Positions 1 to 10,341 of a stretch of 64,000 nucleotides of DNA are shown here, in pieces. The stretch comes from Malachius bipustulatus (Eukaryota > Arthropoda > Insecta > Coleoptera > Melyridae), in NCBI GenBank assembly GCA_910589415.1, contig OU342632.1, positions 39,817,637-39,881,636 of the forward strand, in the 5' to 3' direction. Below the pieces are notes generated by a model. That model was not told where the DNA came from. It made no database searches and saw only the letters and a list, made by a program, of their open reading frames with translations. Position numbers and translations under genes: made by a program. The first letter of the stretch is position 1; each line of letters starts with the position of its first letter.

Positions 1-373
1 AGGGAGAAAGAGACAGGAAGGAACTTTGATACATACAGAAATCTCCCTGAATTGCCTAAAATAACTAAACATTAAATCGTTTGGCTACAACCACCTGCCA
101 GAAGATATCATGAAAATAATGACAAAGACCACCTTCAACTCTTGAAGATAATAAAAATACGATCCCTGCAGACACAGTCTAATAAAAAATAAAATATATC
201 AATGTGTAGTCAATGGATATGAAATTTGAAAACTTTATGGCCATACATACCATACCATAATTTATTGCAAATCCTAAGTCAACAACTACAACAGCCTATA
301 AGTACAAATAGCAAGTCTCTCTCACTTTTACTCGCCCATAATTTTAATAATAAATATAAGTTTAAGGTATCTA
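1..373. other. unassigned AT-rich DNA
   Basis: I see no exon, RNA gene or repeat boundary here. A 63-codon open frame at 226-417 runs across the start of the neighbouring palindromic element, so it is not credible as a gene. Confidence 0.5.
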
Positions 374-1086
374 CAGGGTGTCCCGTATCGTTATGTTCAA
401 AATTCTTGAGCATATAGTAGGCTTAATTTTGAGCCCAAAAAACCAAAAAGTGACAGGTCTCGAAATAGGTTTATAAAAAAAATAACAAATTTTAGCGTTT
501 ACGCTTCATCTCGTTGTAGTTCTCGTTATCTTTATTCGTTACGAAGTTACAGGCCTAAGAAAATTATGACTAGTAAATAACAAGATTCAACTTTGTAAGC
601 CACAAAAATTGCCACACATGAGTAAACGTCACCGAAATAAACATTAGTAGAGAGTAGAGGTTCCCCTGCTCATACGAAATGGCATTAGGATTCAAATAGA
701 TGCGGCACAGCATATTTCGGAATTGGTGTTTGTAACTAAATACACCAGAGAGAAATTATTATTTGATCGTATTCAGCAAGCTGGTCAAGAGATAGGTACG
801 CGAAAAAAGACGAGAAAACTGTTACTTTTGCAATAGGTCTCCGAGCACAAGCTTGTATTCAGTAAGGAATAGGACATTTTTAACACATGATAAACTAAAG
901 ATTTGGTCAATAAAATAAGTTTTATGTGGTTTTCAAAGTTAAATCTGGTATTCACTAGACATTATTTTCTTAGGCCTGTAACTTCGTAACGAATGCAGAT
1001 AGACCTGCCACTTTTGGGTTTTTTAGGCTTAGAAATAAGCCTACTATATGCTCACAAAATTTGAACATAACGATACGGGACACCTG
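374..1086. mobile_element. palindromic TA-CAGGGTG element 1
   Basis: The left end reads TA-CAGGGTGTCCCGTATCG (TA at 372-373). The right end is its reverse complement, slightly worn (CGATACGGGACACCTG-TA, TA at 1087-1088). The inverted arms continue inward: ACGAAGTTACAGGCCTAAG at about 540-560 is mirrored at about 969-995. A TA target duplication and CAGGG ends are Tc1/mariner-like. No transposase is present, so this is a non-autonomous fold-back derivative. Confidence 0.8.
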
Positions 1087-1834
1087 TATATTTCTATCTC
1101 TGTTCCCTTTCCTGATACCTAAAGTGTTTTTTTTTTATCATTGAAATGCATGCAGATATTGCACATGATTGGAAATTTTAATTTTTTTTGATACTAATAC
1201 ATTATAACTAGATAAACGCTTGGTTACCGTAACTATAAACATATTCATAACTCCCTTGGGAGTTATACTGGGCTGTTATTAATCCATAACTCCCTCTATT
1301 GTTACTATTTGTTTAATTCTGGTAACCATTGGAGGTTGGTTTTGTTATTGCATTGTTGGTTGAATATTTGGATTTCATATGCCATTTTCTATAAACTTTT
1401 CAGTTGATATATCCATGGTAATCATGCTTACTCAATTATTATTAAAAACATTCGTTTGATTTTAAAAACCAACAGATTTGGTTTTTATATTTCATTTTGT
1501 ATGAAATAAAATAAATTATGTATCACGTGAGTTATTGGATGTTAATAACCTCGGGCAACTTAACAATCCCTCGGGACTAACATCCCTCGGGATTGCAATA
1601 TGTTGCCCTCTGTAATTAACATCCTCATAACTCCCTTGATACATAAATAACTATAACAGTCTCCATTAATTTTGTCACTAACTGGTGATGAAAAGTTTTG
1701 GTTTGCTATTTGGTATTATTTTTTGCTTTGAAAATAATGAAAATGAAACATAACATGCAGTCACGTGACTTTACTTAAGTAAGTGTCAAATGTTGGGTTT
1801 TATGCAAAAAATGAAAGACCATAACTTTGATATA
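1087..1834. other. unassigned AT-rich DNA
   Basis: No exon is recognised. Around 1240-1640 there are several mutually inverted fragments related to ATAACTCCCT and TAACATCC. They suggest the remains of an old inverted-repeat element, but I cannot set its ends. Confidence 0.35.
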
Positions 1835-2294
1835 CAGGTGATCAGTAACTCACGCACTCCGAATATAGCTCATTTAGAGCCCATTGTAATTCAACTACAA
1901 AACAAAAAATGAATTCGATGTTTAGTTTTCGAGTTCTCTCATCCAAGTTTCCAAGCTAACCATTTTAATAAGCACGATGAGAATAAGTTAATAATAGTCT
2001 CCATAGTCTCTGGATCAAAAACTACATGATTAATTTTTTTCTTCCACAATACCTCTATGAACAGAGGTTCTGAAAAAAAATTTAAATTTAACAACTGCTA
2101 GAACTCGCCTTATATGACTCGAACTTATTCACATGTTCGATGCTGGGTTGCCACGTTTATTTTTAAAAGAATGGTAATATCTTTGGAAAAAAAGAACCTA
2201 TAGTCCTGGAGTAAGAAATTTTACTACTCTTAAAAAGTTAAGTTTATCACAGCATAGGTACTCCGAGTACGTGTGGGAAGTACTGATCACCCCG
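1835..2294. mobile_element. TA-CAGG element, GATCAGTAACTC family, copy 1
   Basis: It starts TA-CAGGTGATCAGTAACTC at 1833 and ends with the inverse (TACTGATCACCCCG-TA) at 2296. The same terminal sequence and the same early interior (GCACTCCGAATA, GAGCCCATT) recur in the element at 13084-13876. The two are therefore copies of one family, this one with a large internal deletion. It carries no coding capacity. Confidence 0.75.
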
Positions 2295-2333
2295 TATAAT
2301 TTTATAAAAAGTTGTCTCCCTCATAGTAGAGAT

Positions 2334-2747
2334 TCAGGAGGGTTTGAGTGTTTGGCGGTCAACAGCTAACAGCTGCTGCATTGTCTCCAATTTGTAAGGA
2401 AACATCTTCAAGCTTTTCGCTAAAATTCTTTGTAAAGACCGCCTATTGATGCATAATTGCTTAGCACATCGTCTGGTCGATACTCTGGGGTCCTCTGCGA
2501 TATCTCCAGACACAGCCGCGATATTCTCAGCAGAACGGTTGGTCTGGGGCCGGCCAGACCTGACAGCATCTCCTGTTGTCCCATTCTCATGAAGGTGTGT
2601 GGCTACACACTGTAGTGTTTGCCCAGTTGGTGTCGGGCGATCAGGAAATCTGCTCTGAAATTCATGCTGGGCCAACACCACCGACAAGTTATTTCCCAAA
2701 AAAATAGAAATAATTATTGCACTTTCTTGAGGAGTAAATGGCTCCAT
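2334..2747 (-). pseudogene. 5' fragment of mariner-like transposase (DUF4817-type helix-turn-helix)
   Basis: This 137-codon frame begins MEPFTPQESAIIIS and continues with a pattern typical of the N-terminal DNA-binding region of insect DUF4817/DDE transposases. The features are a first helix-turn-helix containing the run FQSRFPDRPTPTGQT, a GRPQTNRSAENIAAV linker, and a second helix-turn-helix around VSTRRCAKQLCINRRSLQRI. It ends in a stop just where the DDE catalytic domain should start, so none of the catalytic aspartates is present. It lies immediately beside the element ending at 2294, but that element does not enclose it. The homology call rests on motif recognition. It is a truncated, non-functional relic. 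Confidence 0.65.
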
Positions 2748-2982
2748 AATGACTTTTTGGTGTGAATTTTATATCTATTTTCTTCGCAAATGAAAAGTGG
2801 TAATAACAGATGACGCCATTTGCAAAATAAGAGCATCTTGCAATAGGGTGATTACTTTTGCGCCACCTAGTACATTGTATAACATAGGGGGTCAGAACCC
2901 CCTCCACCCCTATATGTGCCAGATGTGATGATATGATTACATTGAGTTTTTTTTTTTTTTTTTGATTTAATGAAACAGTCAA

Positions 2983-3626
2983 ATCAATGAACCCATCCTT
3001 AACTAAATCCTGACTACCCTACTGGTCTGAACAGCTGTCAGTGAATCTTCATTTGATGGTAGAGTACATTTAAAATGGGTGATACTGATAATATAAGAGG
3101 TTTCTGCTTGGTTGAAATGACTACAATGAATCAATGAAAATATGGCCCCCTATGCTATTCAAAATTGTTGAACATAGAAATAACTGCTAGGAAAGTACTG
3201 CAACAATTTAACTTGCCTACAGCCAATTTATTTTAAACCTAACTTACTAGAGAAAGTTTTTTGAGTATAAAGTTTTCATTAAAAATTAAAATACTTGCTC
3301 TCTAAAGTAATTCATAGTTTCTTTTTTCTAACTCTGAAACTGATTATTAAAGTTGTTTCTTGTGGCAAATATGAGTAATTTTAGCAGTTAAAATAATTTT
3401 TGAGTTACATATTTTAACTAAAACCAAGAAATAAAGTACCTCTACAATAATAAGTTTGTCATTTATTACTGAATAGTATAATAATATTTGCTTCTTACAT
3501 TTATTATTTATTGTAGCAATAATTCTCACTAAAGAACTTGTGTAACCCTGTCTATAATAATTATTATTATTATTACAATGAGAATTTCAAGTAAACAATG
3601 ATAAAAATTTGAAATATAAAAGAAAA
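2983..3626. other. gene-free stretch downstream of CFAP36
   Basis: This AT-rich sequence probably includes the CFAP36 3' untranslated region at its right side (minus strand). It has a short TAT/ATT tract near 3556-3577. Nothing else is supported. Confidence 0.4.
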
Positions 3627-5332
3627 TTAACTTTTTTTAGCTGCTATTACTTCTGATTTAAATCTCTCGGCCAGTGCTTTCCGTATTTGAAGTTGTTGCG
3701 GGGCAATCGTCGATTCTCCAGACATCACCGATTCTGCTGCTTTAGCAGATTTAGGTCGAGCTCTTGAATTGCTCTTAGATTCAGTGTTGGAATCGTTCAA
3801 GTGTTTTTTTCGTACTTCTTTTTTCAAAGCAACTAATCTGTCCCTCTGCGCTCTTAGATATTCCTGCCTTCGCTTTAAATCATTGGTGTCAACCTAGAAA
3901 CAGGAGTTGGTAATAATACTATTCACCGATTTGACTCCAAATTTACCTCAGTGTGAGTTGGAACTTTGTCATAAGAAATTTCTGCAGCGGTAGGTTTTTC
4001 AGAGGGCTTCGTTTGAATAGAAATTTCTCCAATTTTTTGACTCAACTGAGGAATTTCTTCAATATTGTCGGTGTTAAATTTCACGGTTTTTTCTTAAAAT
4101 AAAAAATGTGTAAGCATAGTGATTGCGAAAAATAAACAATAATTAAAATCACCCTTAGCCTTCTTCAAGGTTGCTTGTAAGATTGGTTTTTCTTCAATCA
4201 TATCTTTAATATCTTGTTTTGAAGAGCTTGATGGTTCTTCATCCCGAAATTTTCTGAAAAATTAAACAAGGGCATAGGATTTTCCCTAGTTGTGTAAAAA
4301 TCTAATTACTTTGCGACCTCCTCCATAATTTCCTCTTCCAAGTGTGATGGTTTTTCTATTGTTACTTTTGTGTCATTTTCACTTTTTTTCTTGGGCTTGA
4401 AAGAATCTGGGGTGATTCCATATTTTCGCTCTATCAATTCCAAAGCTTGTAACTGCAGCTCGACATTTTTTTGTGACATCATTCTTTTGAACATTTCGTA
4501 ATCATTTGCCGCCCAGATTTGCTCAAATAGGTTCTAGAAATTTAATAAATTAGTTTTTAAATGAAAAGTTTTCTCACTGAAACATACTTGTTCAAAATGT
4601 ATTGGGTATCTGTGACCTTTATTGCATGCTTCTTCAAACTGCTCTGGTGTTATACCGATATCTTCCATAAAATTCCCCAACATGAAGTCGACCTTAAAAT
4701 TTATGTATATTTTTATAAAAATGTTTATTACAGCGGCTGCAATAATTATTTTTAAAGCTCCAGGTGAGGATTAAGTTGACCTTTTCTCCACTTTCTGTAA
4801 ATTATAAGTAGACTAGCGAATTTGACTTATTTAAATTTCTGTACTTGGGAGCTTGGGACACCTATAAATTGGAATGAGGCGCACAGCCTGGGGCGAATAT
4901 TCTGCTTTGAATGCAGCAAAAGCATTTGGGTTATTTTCAAATGAACAATGTTCTTTTGAATGACCCAATTTTCCACATTCACATCAAAAATATTCACCCT
5001 ATTATTAAATAATGATGATACACACAATAAAAGTTGAGTATTGAAAATCTTATACCTATGAATTCCTGTTTTACCAAATTTTTCACTTACCAGATTTTTA
5101 TATTCATCAAAAATAGCTTTGTATTCTGCCCTATCTTCTTCATCTGGCTCAAATACTAAAATATGTAAGTAGGTAAAATAATAAATAAAACATTTTGAAA
5201 TAGAAAAATTCGTTAGGGAAAATATTTACTGAGAGATTTTTCTTCTATGAAACTATCTAACGGGGCACTCCAAATAGGTCCATTAAGAAAAGCGACCAGC
5301 GAGTCGAAAACCCAACTGTTCTCTTCTTCCAT
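3627..5332 (-). CDS. CFAP36: cilia- and flagella-associated protein 36 (CFAP36/CCDC104)
   Basis: Seven exons join in frame: 5332-5230, 5155-5091, 4692-4588, 4533-4310, 4253-4153, 4092-3947, 3893-3627. All introns are GT-AG and the product is 336 residues, close to the vertebrate protein (about 340). The N-terminus (MEEENSWVFDSLVAFLNGP) begins the BART-like domain known to bind the ciliary GTPase ARL3. That domain continues through FEPDEEDRAEY, LGNFMEDIGITPEQFEEAC and IHFEQNLFEQIW, about residues 1-125. The rest is charged and low in complexity. A conserved coiled-coil near the C-terminus contains YLRAQRDRLVALKKEVRKK. The start is fixed by the conserved N-terminus. It is divergent from TMEM192, with about 5 kb of repeat-rich DNA between. 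The expected role is in cilia; expression should therefore be limited to ciliated cells. Confidence 0.93.
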
Positions 5333-5785
5333 GACTGTCTTCAAAACAAAACTGACCAGCACTGGGTTATAAGTCAAGGTATTAACTAAACTACTAAAGG
5401 TGAAATTATATCAATAATACTTGGTAATGGCATTTTGCTGAAAAGAACTGTCTAGGGGTTATAGATAAACTACTTGAATGCGGTCATTTTTGTATTAAAT
5501 GGTAAGTTGTCATAGCAACTTCTTCATTCCTTATGCTATTGCGTGAAATGTAAGGGTAGATAAGAAGCAGCTTACAAGCATCAATAATTATTTTCGTGCC
5601 ATGAAATTGGATAGTTAAATGATATAATCAGACCAGCTGCTTTTACATATTTCATTAGATACAATTACCTACTTTAATAAATGCGTCAAATGGATTTTTA
5701 ACATATAAATGTTGCATTGATTTCTAATTTATAACTGCATGATGACTTCAATGAAGGTACCTACTTATCTTATCTACCCAATATA

Positions 5786-6058
5786 CAAGGTGTTTCTAAA
5801 AAATGTATGTAGTAGGTACCATAAGTTAGAGGTTGGAGGGCGTGTAGGTGCATATGAAGCTTAAATATTAAGAAAATTTAAATAATTTTTTTTTCGAAAA
5901 TGTTTTTTAACGGAGATACAGGGTGTTAAAGTGTCATTTACAAAACAGATTTTTCAACACCCCTGTATTTAAGTTAAAAAACATTTTGTTTTCCTTTGAA
6001 CTTTCTTCATATTTTGGTTTTATCTACACGCCCTTCAATTTATGCGGTACCTATACTT
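5786..6058. mobile_element. palindromic TA-CAAGGTG element with internal end motif
   Basis: It starts TA-CAAGGTGTTTCT. At 5917 a second motif, TA-CAGGGTGTTAAAG, lies 133 bp inward. Its mirror image, CAACACCCCTG-TA, ends at 5967, leaving a core of only 47 bp. The outer arms are inverted (GAGGGCGTGTAG near 5836; CTACACGCCCTTC near 6022), but the outer right terminus has lost its CACCCTG. An alternative right partner is GAAACACCCTG-TA near 7126. Confidence 0.6.
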
Positions 6059-6348
6059 ATTATCTTAAACAATTAAATAATAAAAATAAAAAATGTTAAA
6101 TAAAAACGCTTTATTTGAGTTTTTATCGAAAACGGTATGTCCTGTCAAAATTTTATAAGTATATTATTTTTTTGTAGCAATTTATTATGGCATTTCGAGA
6201 AAGCAATAAAAAAACAGTTGATTTTTTTATGAGAAAGAGGTCTCTATGGGATCCCAGATTCTATGCCACTGCATGGGTGCTTCGGTTTTACCCAGAATTT
6301 TTCCAAATACGCCGGGTTAATAAATATAAAGCGTGTGGGTACACAAAA

Positions 6349-6785
6349 ATTTTACATCTTTAAATTCACACTTTAGCGAGGGCCAGTTCAATAGAAAAAA
6401 AATTGTTTCTTAAAAATTTCACGGAAACTCAATACTTTTCCACTATAAAGAAATAAAATAAGCGCCGGCGACTTACATAAATTATAAAATTATGATTTTA
6501 CTTACATATATTTATAAAAATAAATGTAAAATATTTATAGAAGTAGATAAACATTAAATAACACAAAAAAATAATAAGCAATAAACACATGCAATCTTAT
6601 TTAATTTAAATTAACAATAATATGTATTTTGTTTAAGACAGTGCACAAAAATGGGAACAATTTTCTTCAATACATGCCCTTATTTTATTTCTTTAGTGGA
6701 AAAGTATTTAGTTTCCGTGAAATTTTTAAGAGACATTTTTTTTCAATTGAACTGGCCATCCAAAGTGTAAATTTTAAGATAAAAA
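6349..6785. repeat. large imperfect inverted repeat
   Basis: The left arm, about 6349-6465 (CACTTTAGCGAGGGCCAGTT and the following GGAAACTCAATACTTTTCCA), is mirrored at about 6665-6785 (TGGAAAAGTATTTAGTTTCC and AACTGGCCATCCAAAGTG). The spacer is AT-rich. This is the fold-back form of the other TA-CAGGG elements here. I cannot place clean ends, so it may be the middle of one larger element spanning 5786-7126. Confidence 0.5.
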
Positions 6786-7183
6786 AAAATTATTAGGAAA
6801 AAAGTTCTGGAAAAAAAACTTTTAGGGGTAGTAGGATTCACACCCTTGCAAAGAACAAGGGTGAATAAAATTATGTAATTATGGAGGCTTCCTGGTAGTA
6901 GACTGTGGTAGTAGTATTCGAATACCTAGGCGTCTTTTTTTATTTCAAGTTATTTCAGAAAAAAATCGATAAATGTGAATCTTTACCCTACACTTTAAGG
7001 GGATGTGGGATGTAACTTCTTAGGGGAGGCTTTAAGAAATTTTTTTATGACAAACTCCCCTTAAAATTCAGCAAGGAATCTCGCAGTTGAATTTTCTGTA
7101 CTGATGCGATTAATGAAACACCCTGTATATCTATTAGGTATACTGTTTCCGATATCCCTATAGTGAGCAACGAAATAGTTATA

Positions 7184-8008
7184 CAGGGTGATTCAAAATT
7201 CAGTGCAAAGATTTTAAGGGCGTATTTTTTTTCATATAATCGTATGTCCTAACTTGCTTCGTTTTCTAGATACAAGGTGTAAAATTTTGAAAAAAAAATC
7301 GACTTTTTATTAATTACTCAAAAACCTTTCAGCCGATTTAAATAAAATTTGGTAGGGTTATTTGTCGTTATAAGGAACTTCCTTTGATGGGAATAACATA
7401 AATTTATTAATTCCAGTGGCGTCTCAGAGGGCTACCTATACTTGATACTTATAGGTAAAATTATGATACGCCACTACTCTTTTGACAATTTATATTTTTT
7501 TTTTAGATTATAAGCGGTCAATATTGTAACTTTATTGCCTCCTGAGCTTTACTCGTATCTAGCTTTGTTTCCAAGAAAAAAATAAAAATCTGTGCCAGGC
7601 CCTATTAAAACACAAGTAATAAATTCACATCGATTATTGAGATTCATTTAATTTAATTCAGGTAGCCCCTGAGACGCCACTGGAATTAATAAATTCATGT
7701 TATTCCCATCGAAGGAAGGCCCTTTGTGGTAACAAATAAGCCTATAAAATTTTATTTTAATCGGCTGAGAGGTTTTTCAGAAATTGATGAGTTTTTTTTT
7801 TTTTCAAAATTTTACCCCCTGTATCTAGAAAACGAAGCAAGTTAGGACATACGATTTTATGAAAACAACTTCTTATTTTTTCTTCTTATTTTTTTTTATT
7901 ATTATTATTTTATTATTTTTATTATTATTATTTTATTATTATTTATTATTATTCTTATTTTTGGCTGGTAAATAAGCCCTCAAAATAGTTCAATTTTGAA
8001 TCATCCTG
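7184..8008. mobile_element. palindromic TA-CAGGGTG element with internal end motif
   Basis: The outer ends are TA-CAGGGTGATTCAAAATT and its inverse AATTTTGAATCATCCTG-TA. A second, same-orientation end motif, TA-CAAGGTGTAAAATTTTG, begins at 7273, 89 bp inside. Its partner, CAAAATTTTACCCCCTG-TA, ends at 7821. Between them the arms continue (TCCAGTGGCGTCTCAGAGG near 7412 is mirrored near 7668). The right outer arm is about 98 bp longer because of an ATT/ATTTT microsatellite. No coding sequence is present. Confidence 0.75.
7889..7965. repeat. ATT-type microsatellite
   Basis: Interrupted runs of ATT, ATTT and TTATT fill the right outer arm of the surrounding palindromic element and account for its asymmetry. 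Confidence 0.8.
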
Positions 8009-8564
8009 TATACAAGGTGACAACAATCTGCCCTCGCTGTATTGCTAATAACTTAAGTTATTACAAATTTGTTATTTCATGCAAGAGCTATACGTAAAGA
8101 TTATGTTGAATTAGCAATGCTGGGCAGAATTTGATGCTTATAAAGAATTGGAAATTAAATTTTTGGAAAAATTCAGCCATTACTGAAATATGCTGAAAAA
8201 ATGAAATCTGATTTTTTTTTTTATTTTAGCCATAGGTACCTATCTTTTTTATTTTTTGAAATAACTACGCGGACTTAATAACAAATTATGTTAACTTTTA
8301 GACAGTACGTTGCACGTTCATGGAAAATCTGACGTTTTTTAAGTTAAATTTGACATTCCCAACTTTTTGTTAGAATGAGAATGCGCTACCCTAGTAAGCG
8401 TAAGTGTCGGTAATACAGGTTCCCTAACAGTACAGCACAGTCACTGCCACCTGTATAGCAATAATAGCAACAAACATACATGAGCGTGCTAACACTCGTG
8501 TCGTGACCGTTGATCAAAAACATCCAGAAAAGGTCAGTTCTGTCACTGCCACCTCTACTTAAGT

Positions 8565-8577
8565 AAAGGTGGCAGTG
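8565..8577. repeat. SINE target-site duplication, left copy
   Basis: AAAGGTGGCAGTG is repeated exactly at 9704-9716 after the poly-A tract. The target lies in a small inverted repeat (CACTGCCACCT at 8544-8554 pairs with AGGTGGCAGTG). Confidence 0.85.
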
Positions 8578-9703
8578 AGCCTGGCGTGGCCTCGCGGTTA
8601 AGTAGCGAGAACTGCTTGATCGTTGGATCCGTCGGACTGAGTTCGATTCTCAGTGAAGGCTCTGGGTGTCTGTGTTGTTTCTACTATTTATTTGGCATAC
8701 TTGAGGCTGGGTGTATGAGCAAGAGGCTCCAAACCAGAGCTGGGCACGAGTACTGAAAAGAGTACTCGTAAATAATTCGAGTGCGAGTACTTGGAAAATG
8801 TACTCGTAAGTATTTACTCGTAAGTATTTTGGCACAAACAGGTGGACGAATACGAGTAATACTCGTGAAAACACGAGTAACAAGTACGAGTAGTTTTATT
8901 CGTGTCGTGTGCGCATGATCCATCATGATACCAATAAATACCAAGGCGCAACCAGCCTATGACGTCAGGCTTGTGATAGCTAAATACGAGTGAGAGCATA
9001 GGCACAGTATAGAGCCAGTGACCTGACCTGGCTCTATACTGTGGCATAGGTATATCCGTTCCGTAGATCGTATCATATTCCAATCTAAGCAGTGCCGGCT
9101 CCTGCGATAATGGCGCCCTGTTTAAGAGTGCTTCATGACGCCCGATGCACGGATGCACCCAGTGGCGAAGTAAGGCTTTCATTTAGGGGGGGGGGGGGAA
9201 GGGAAAAAGCAATATTTAATCTTCAACATAAATTCAAACGCTTTGAATTTGAAAGAATTTTTTCAATGAAAGAAATTTTATTGTCAAGAAATTAATAACT
9301 TCTTACATAGCGCATATTTGATATGTTATATAAAAATATGTAATATAAAATGCGGCATTACTAGTGACAGTGACAGTGCAATTGCGCAGGACGGTGAACT
9401 CGTTTTTAGATCGGTTCCCTGCTGACGGCATGACACGTCATTACTATCCGTAAAAATATCCGTATTTCACGAGTAAAATTTCTCGAGTAGTTGTAACTGT
9501 ACTTATCCGTACGAGTAGTAAGTATTTTGGATGGAAAGTACTTGTGAGTAAAAAATTACGAGTAGTTTTTTTACTCGTAACAAAAATACGAGTAAAGTAC
9601 TCGAGTACATGGCCAGCTCTGCTCCAAACCCATATTACCGGTGTGGAGCGACTTTGTCTTACCTACATAGGGAAGACCGATGCTCCCCCTTTAAAAAAAA
9701 AAA
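8578..9703 (+). mobile_element. tRNA-derived SINE, split by a hAT insertion
   Basis: The head (8578-8664) is tRNA-like: an A-box region (TGGCCTCGCGGTTAAGTAGC), a B-box-like GAGTTCGATTCT and a partly pairing 5'/3' stem. A non-tRNA body follows to 8734, then resumes at 9630 and ends in a run of A at 9693-9706. The insertion is flanked by a perfect 13-bp target duplication. Removing the inner hAT element leaves a SINE of about 230 bp. Poly-A and a 13-bp duplication mean LINE-assisted retroposition. The tRNA-like head is not a functional tRNA gene. Confidence 0.85.
8735..9621. mobile_element. non-autonomous hAT element (887 bp) nested in the SINE
   Basis: The ends are CAGAGCTGGGC... and ...GGCCAGCTCTG, inverted copies. 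They are flanked by the perfect 8-bp target duplication CTCCAAAC (8727-8734 and 9622-9629), the hAT hallmark. The subterminal 150 bp on both sides is packed with ACTCGTA/TACGAGT motifs, as expected for hAT transposase-binding clusters. An inner inverted repeat (CAGTATAGAGCC near 9005, GGCTCTATACTG near 9031) and a G-run (9186-9198) are present. No transposase remains; the short open frames inside are by-products. Confidence 0.88.
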
Positions 9704-9716
9704 AAAGGTGGCAGTG

Positions 9717-10341
9717 GTTCTGTCTATCGTTTTTGTCACTTGTCAACAATGTCAACAAACATCAAACGTGTCATAAAGAGCTTACCTACTGCCGGTGAAA
9801 TAAAAAATTTAAAAAATTGATGAAATTGAAATGATCATTTATCAAAACTCAAAACAAAAAGTAAAAAGTAAGTAAAGTAAGTATCAAAGTCACAAAGTCC
9901 CCCAGACAAGGCAAGAATAATCTAAATATAACTCATTACTATTTATGTTTTTGTTCTTATAGATTAGTACAATACTTCATTGTACTGGAATCTGAAATTA
10001 TTTGTTGATAATTATTATTATTTAATAAGAAGAATAAGAATATTGATATGAATATCTTGTGCATACTGATGAAGGGAAGGTGAAATTTTTTTGTGTAATG
10101 TAATGATGTGAGAATTAATACTCTTAATGCCATACATGATACATGATAGTACTACAGTAACCTACAAAAAGTGGTGTGTTTGTAGTTGTTTGTAAACAAC
10201 TTTTTTAATTTAGTTTTAGTGGATTAGACTGAGTCACAGTTACAGGTAGTAAAATTGCATAATTTCACATTAATTTTAATGACTTCAAATATATTGTTTT
10301 GTTGTAGAAGTCAAGAAGTCTATAAATATAAATGATTCATA
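9717..10341. promoter_or_regulatory. TMEM192 upstream region and 5' untranslated region
   Basis: This AT-rich stretch lies between the SINE duplication and the TMEM192 start codon. I see no clear TATA box at a fixed place. GTAAGTAAAGTAAGTA repeats near 9865-9885 could include a splice donor for a non-coding exon, but I cannot show one. Confidence 0.3.

Noticed and set aside
2689..2982. 97-codon frame on the minus strand
   Set aside because: Low-complexity, lysine-rich start from a T run; it overlaps the transposase relic in another frame.
5786..7126. One single 1.34-kb element
   Set aside because: The terminal 15 bp at 5786 and 7126 match, but the arms inside do not pair continuously, so I kept the smaller palindromes separate.
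7889..7965. Regular ATT repeats as a CRISPR-like or functional array
   Set aside because: Simple microsatellite without spacers; CRISPR arrays are not expected in an animal genome.
8578..8664. tRNA gene
   Set aside because: The A- and B-box-like sequences belong to the head of a SINE with a poly-A tail and a target duplication; the cloverleaf is imperfect.
8650..9295. Several overlapping open frames on both strands
   Set aside because: They are by-products of the ACTCGTA-repeat-rich hAT element and match no protein family I know.
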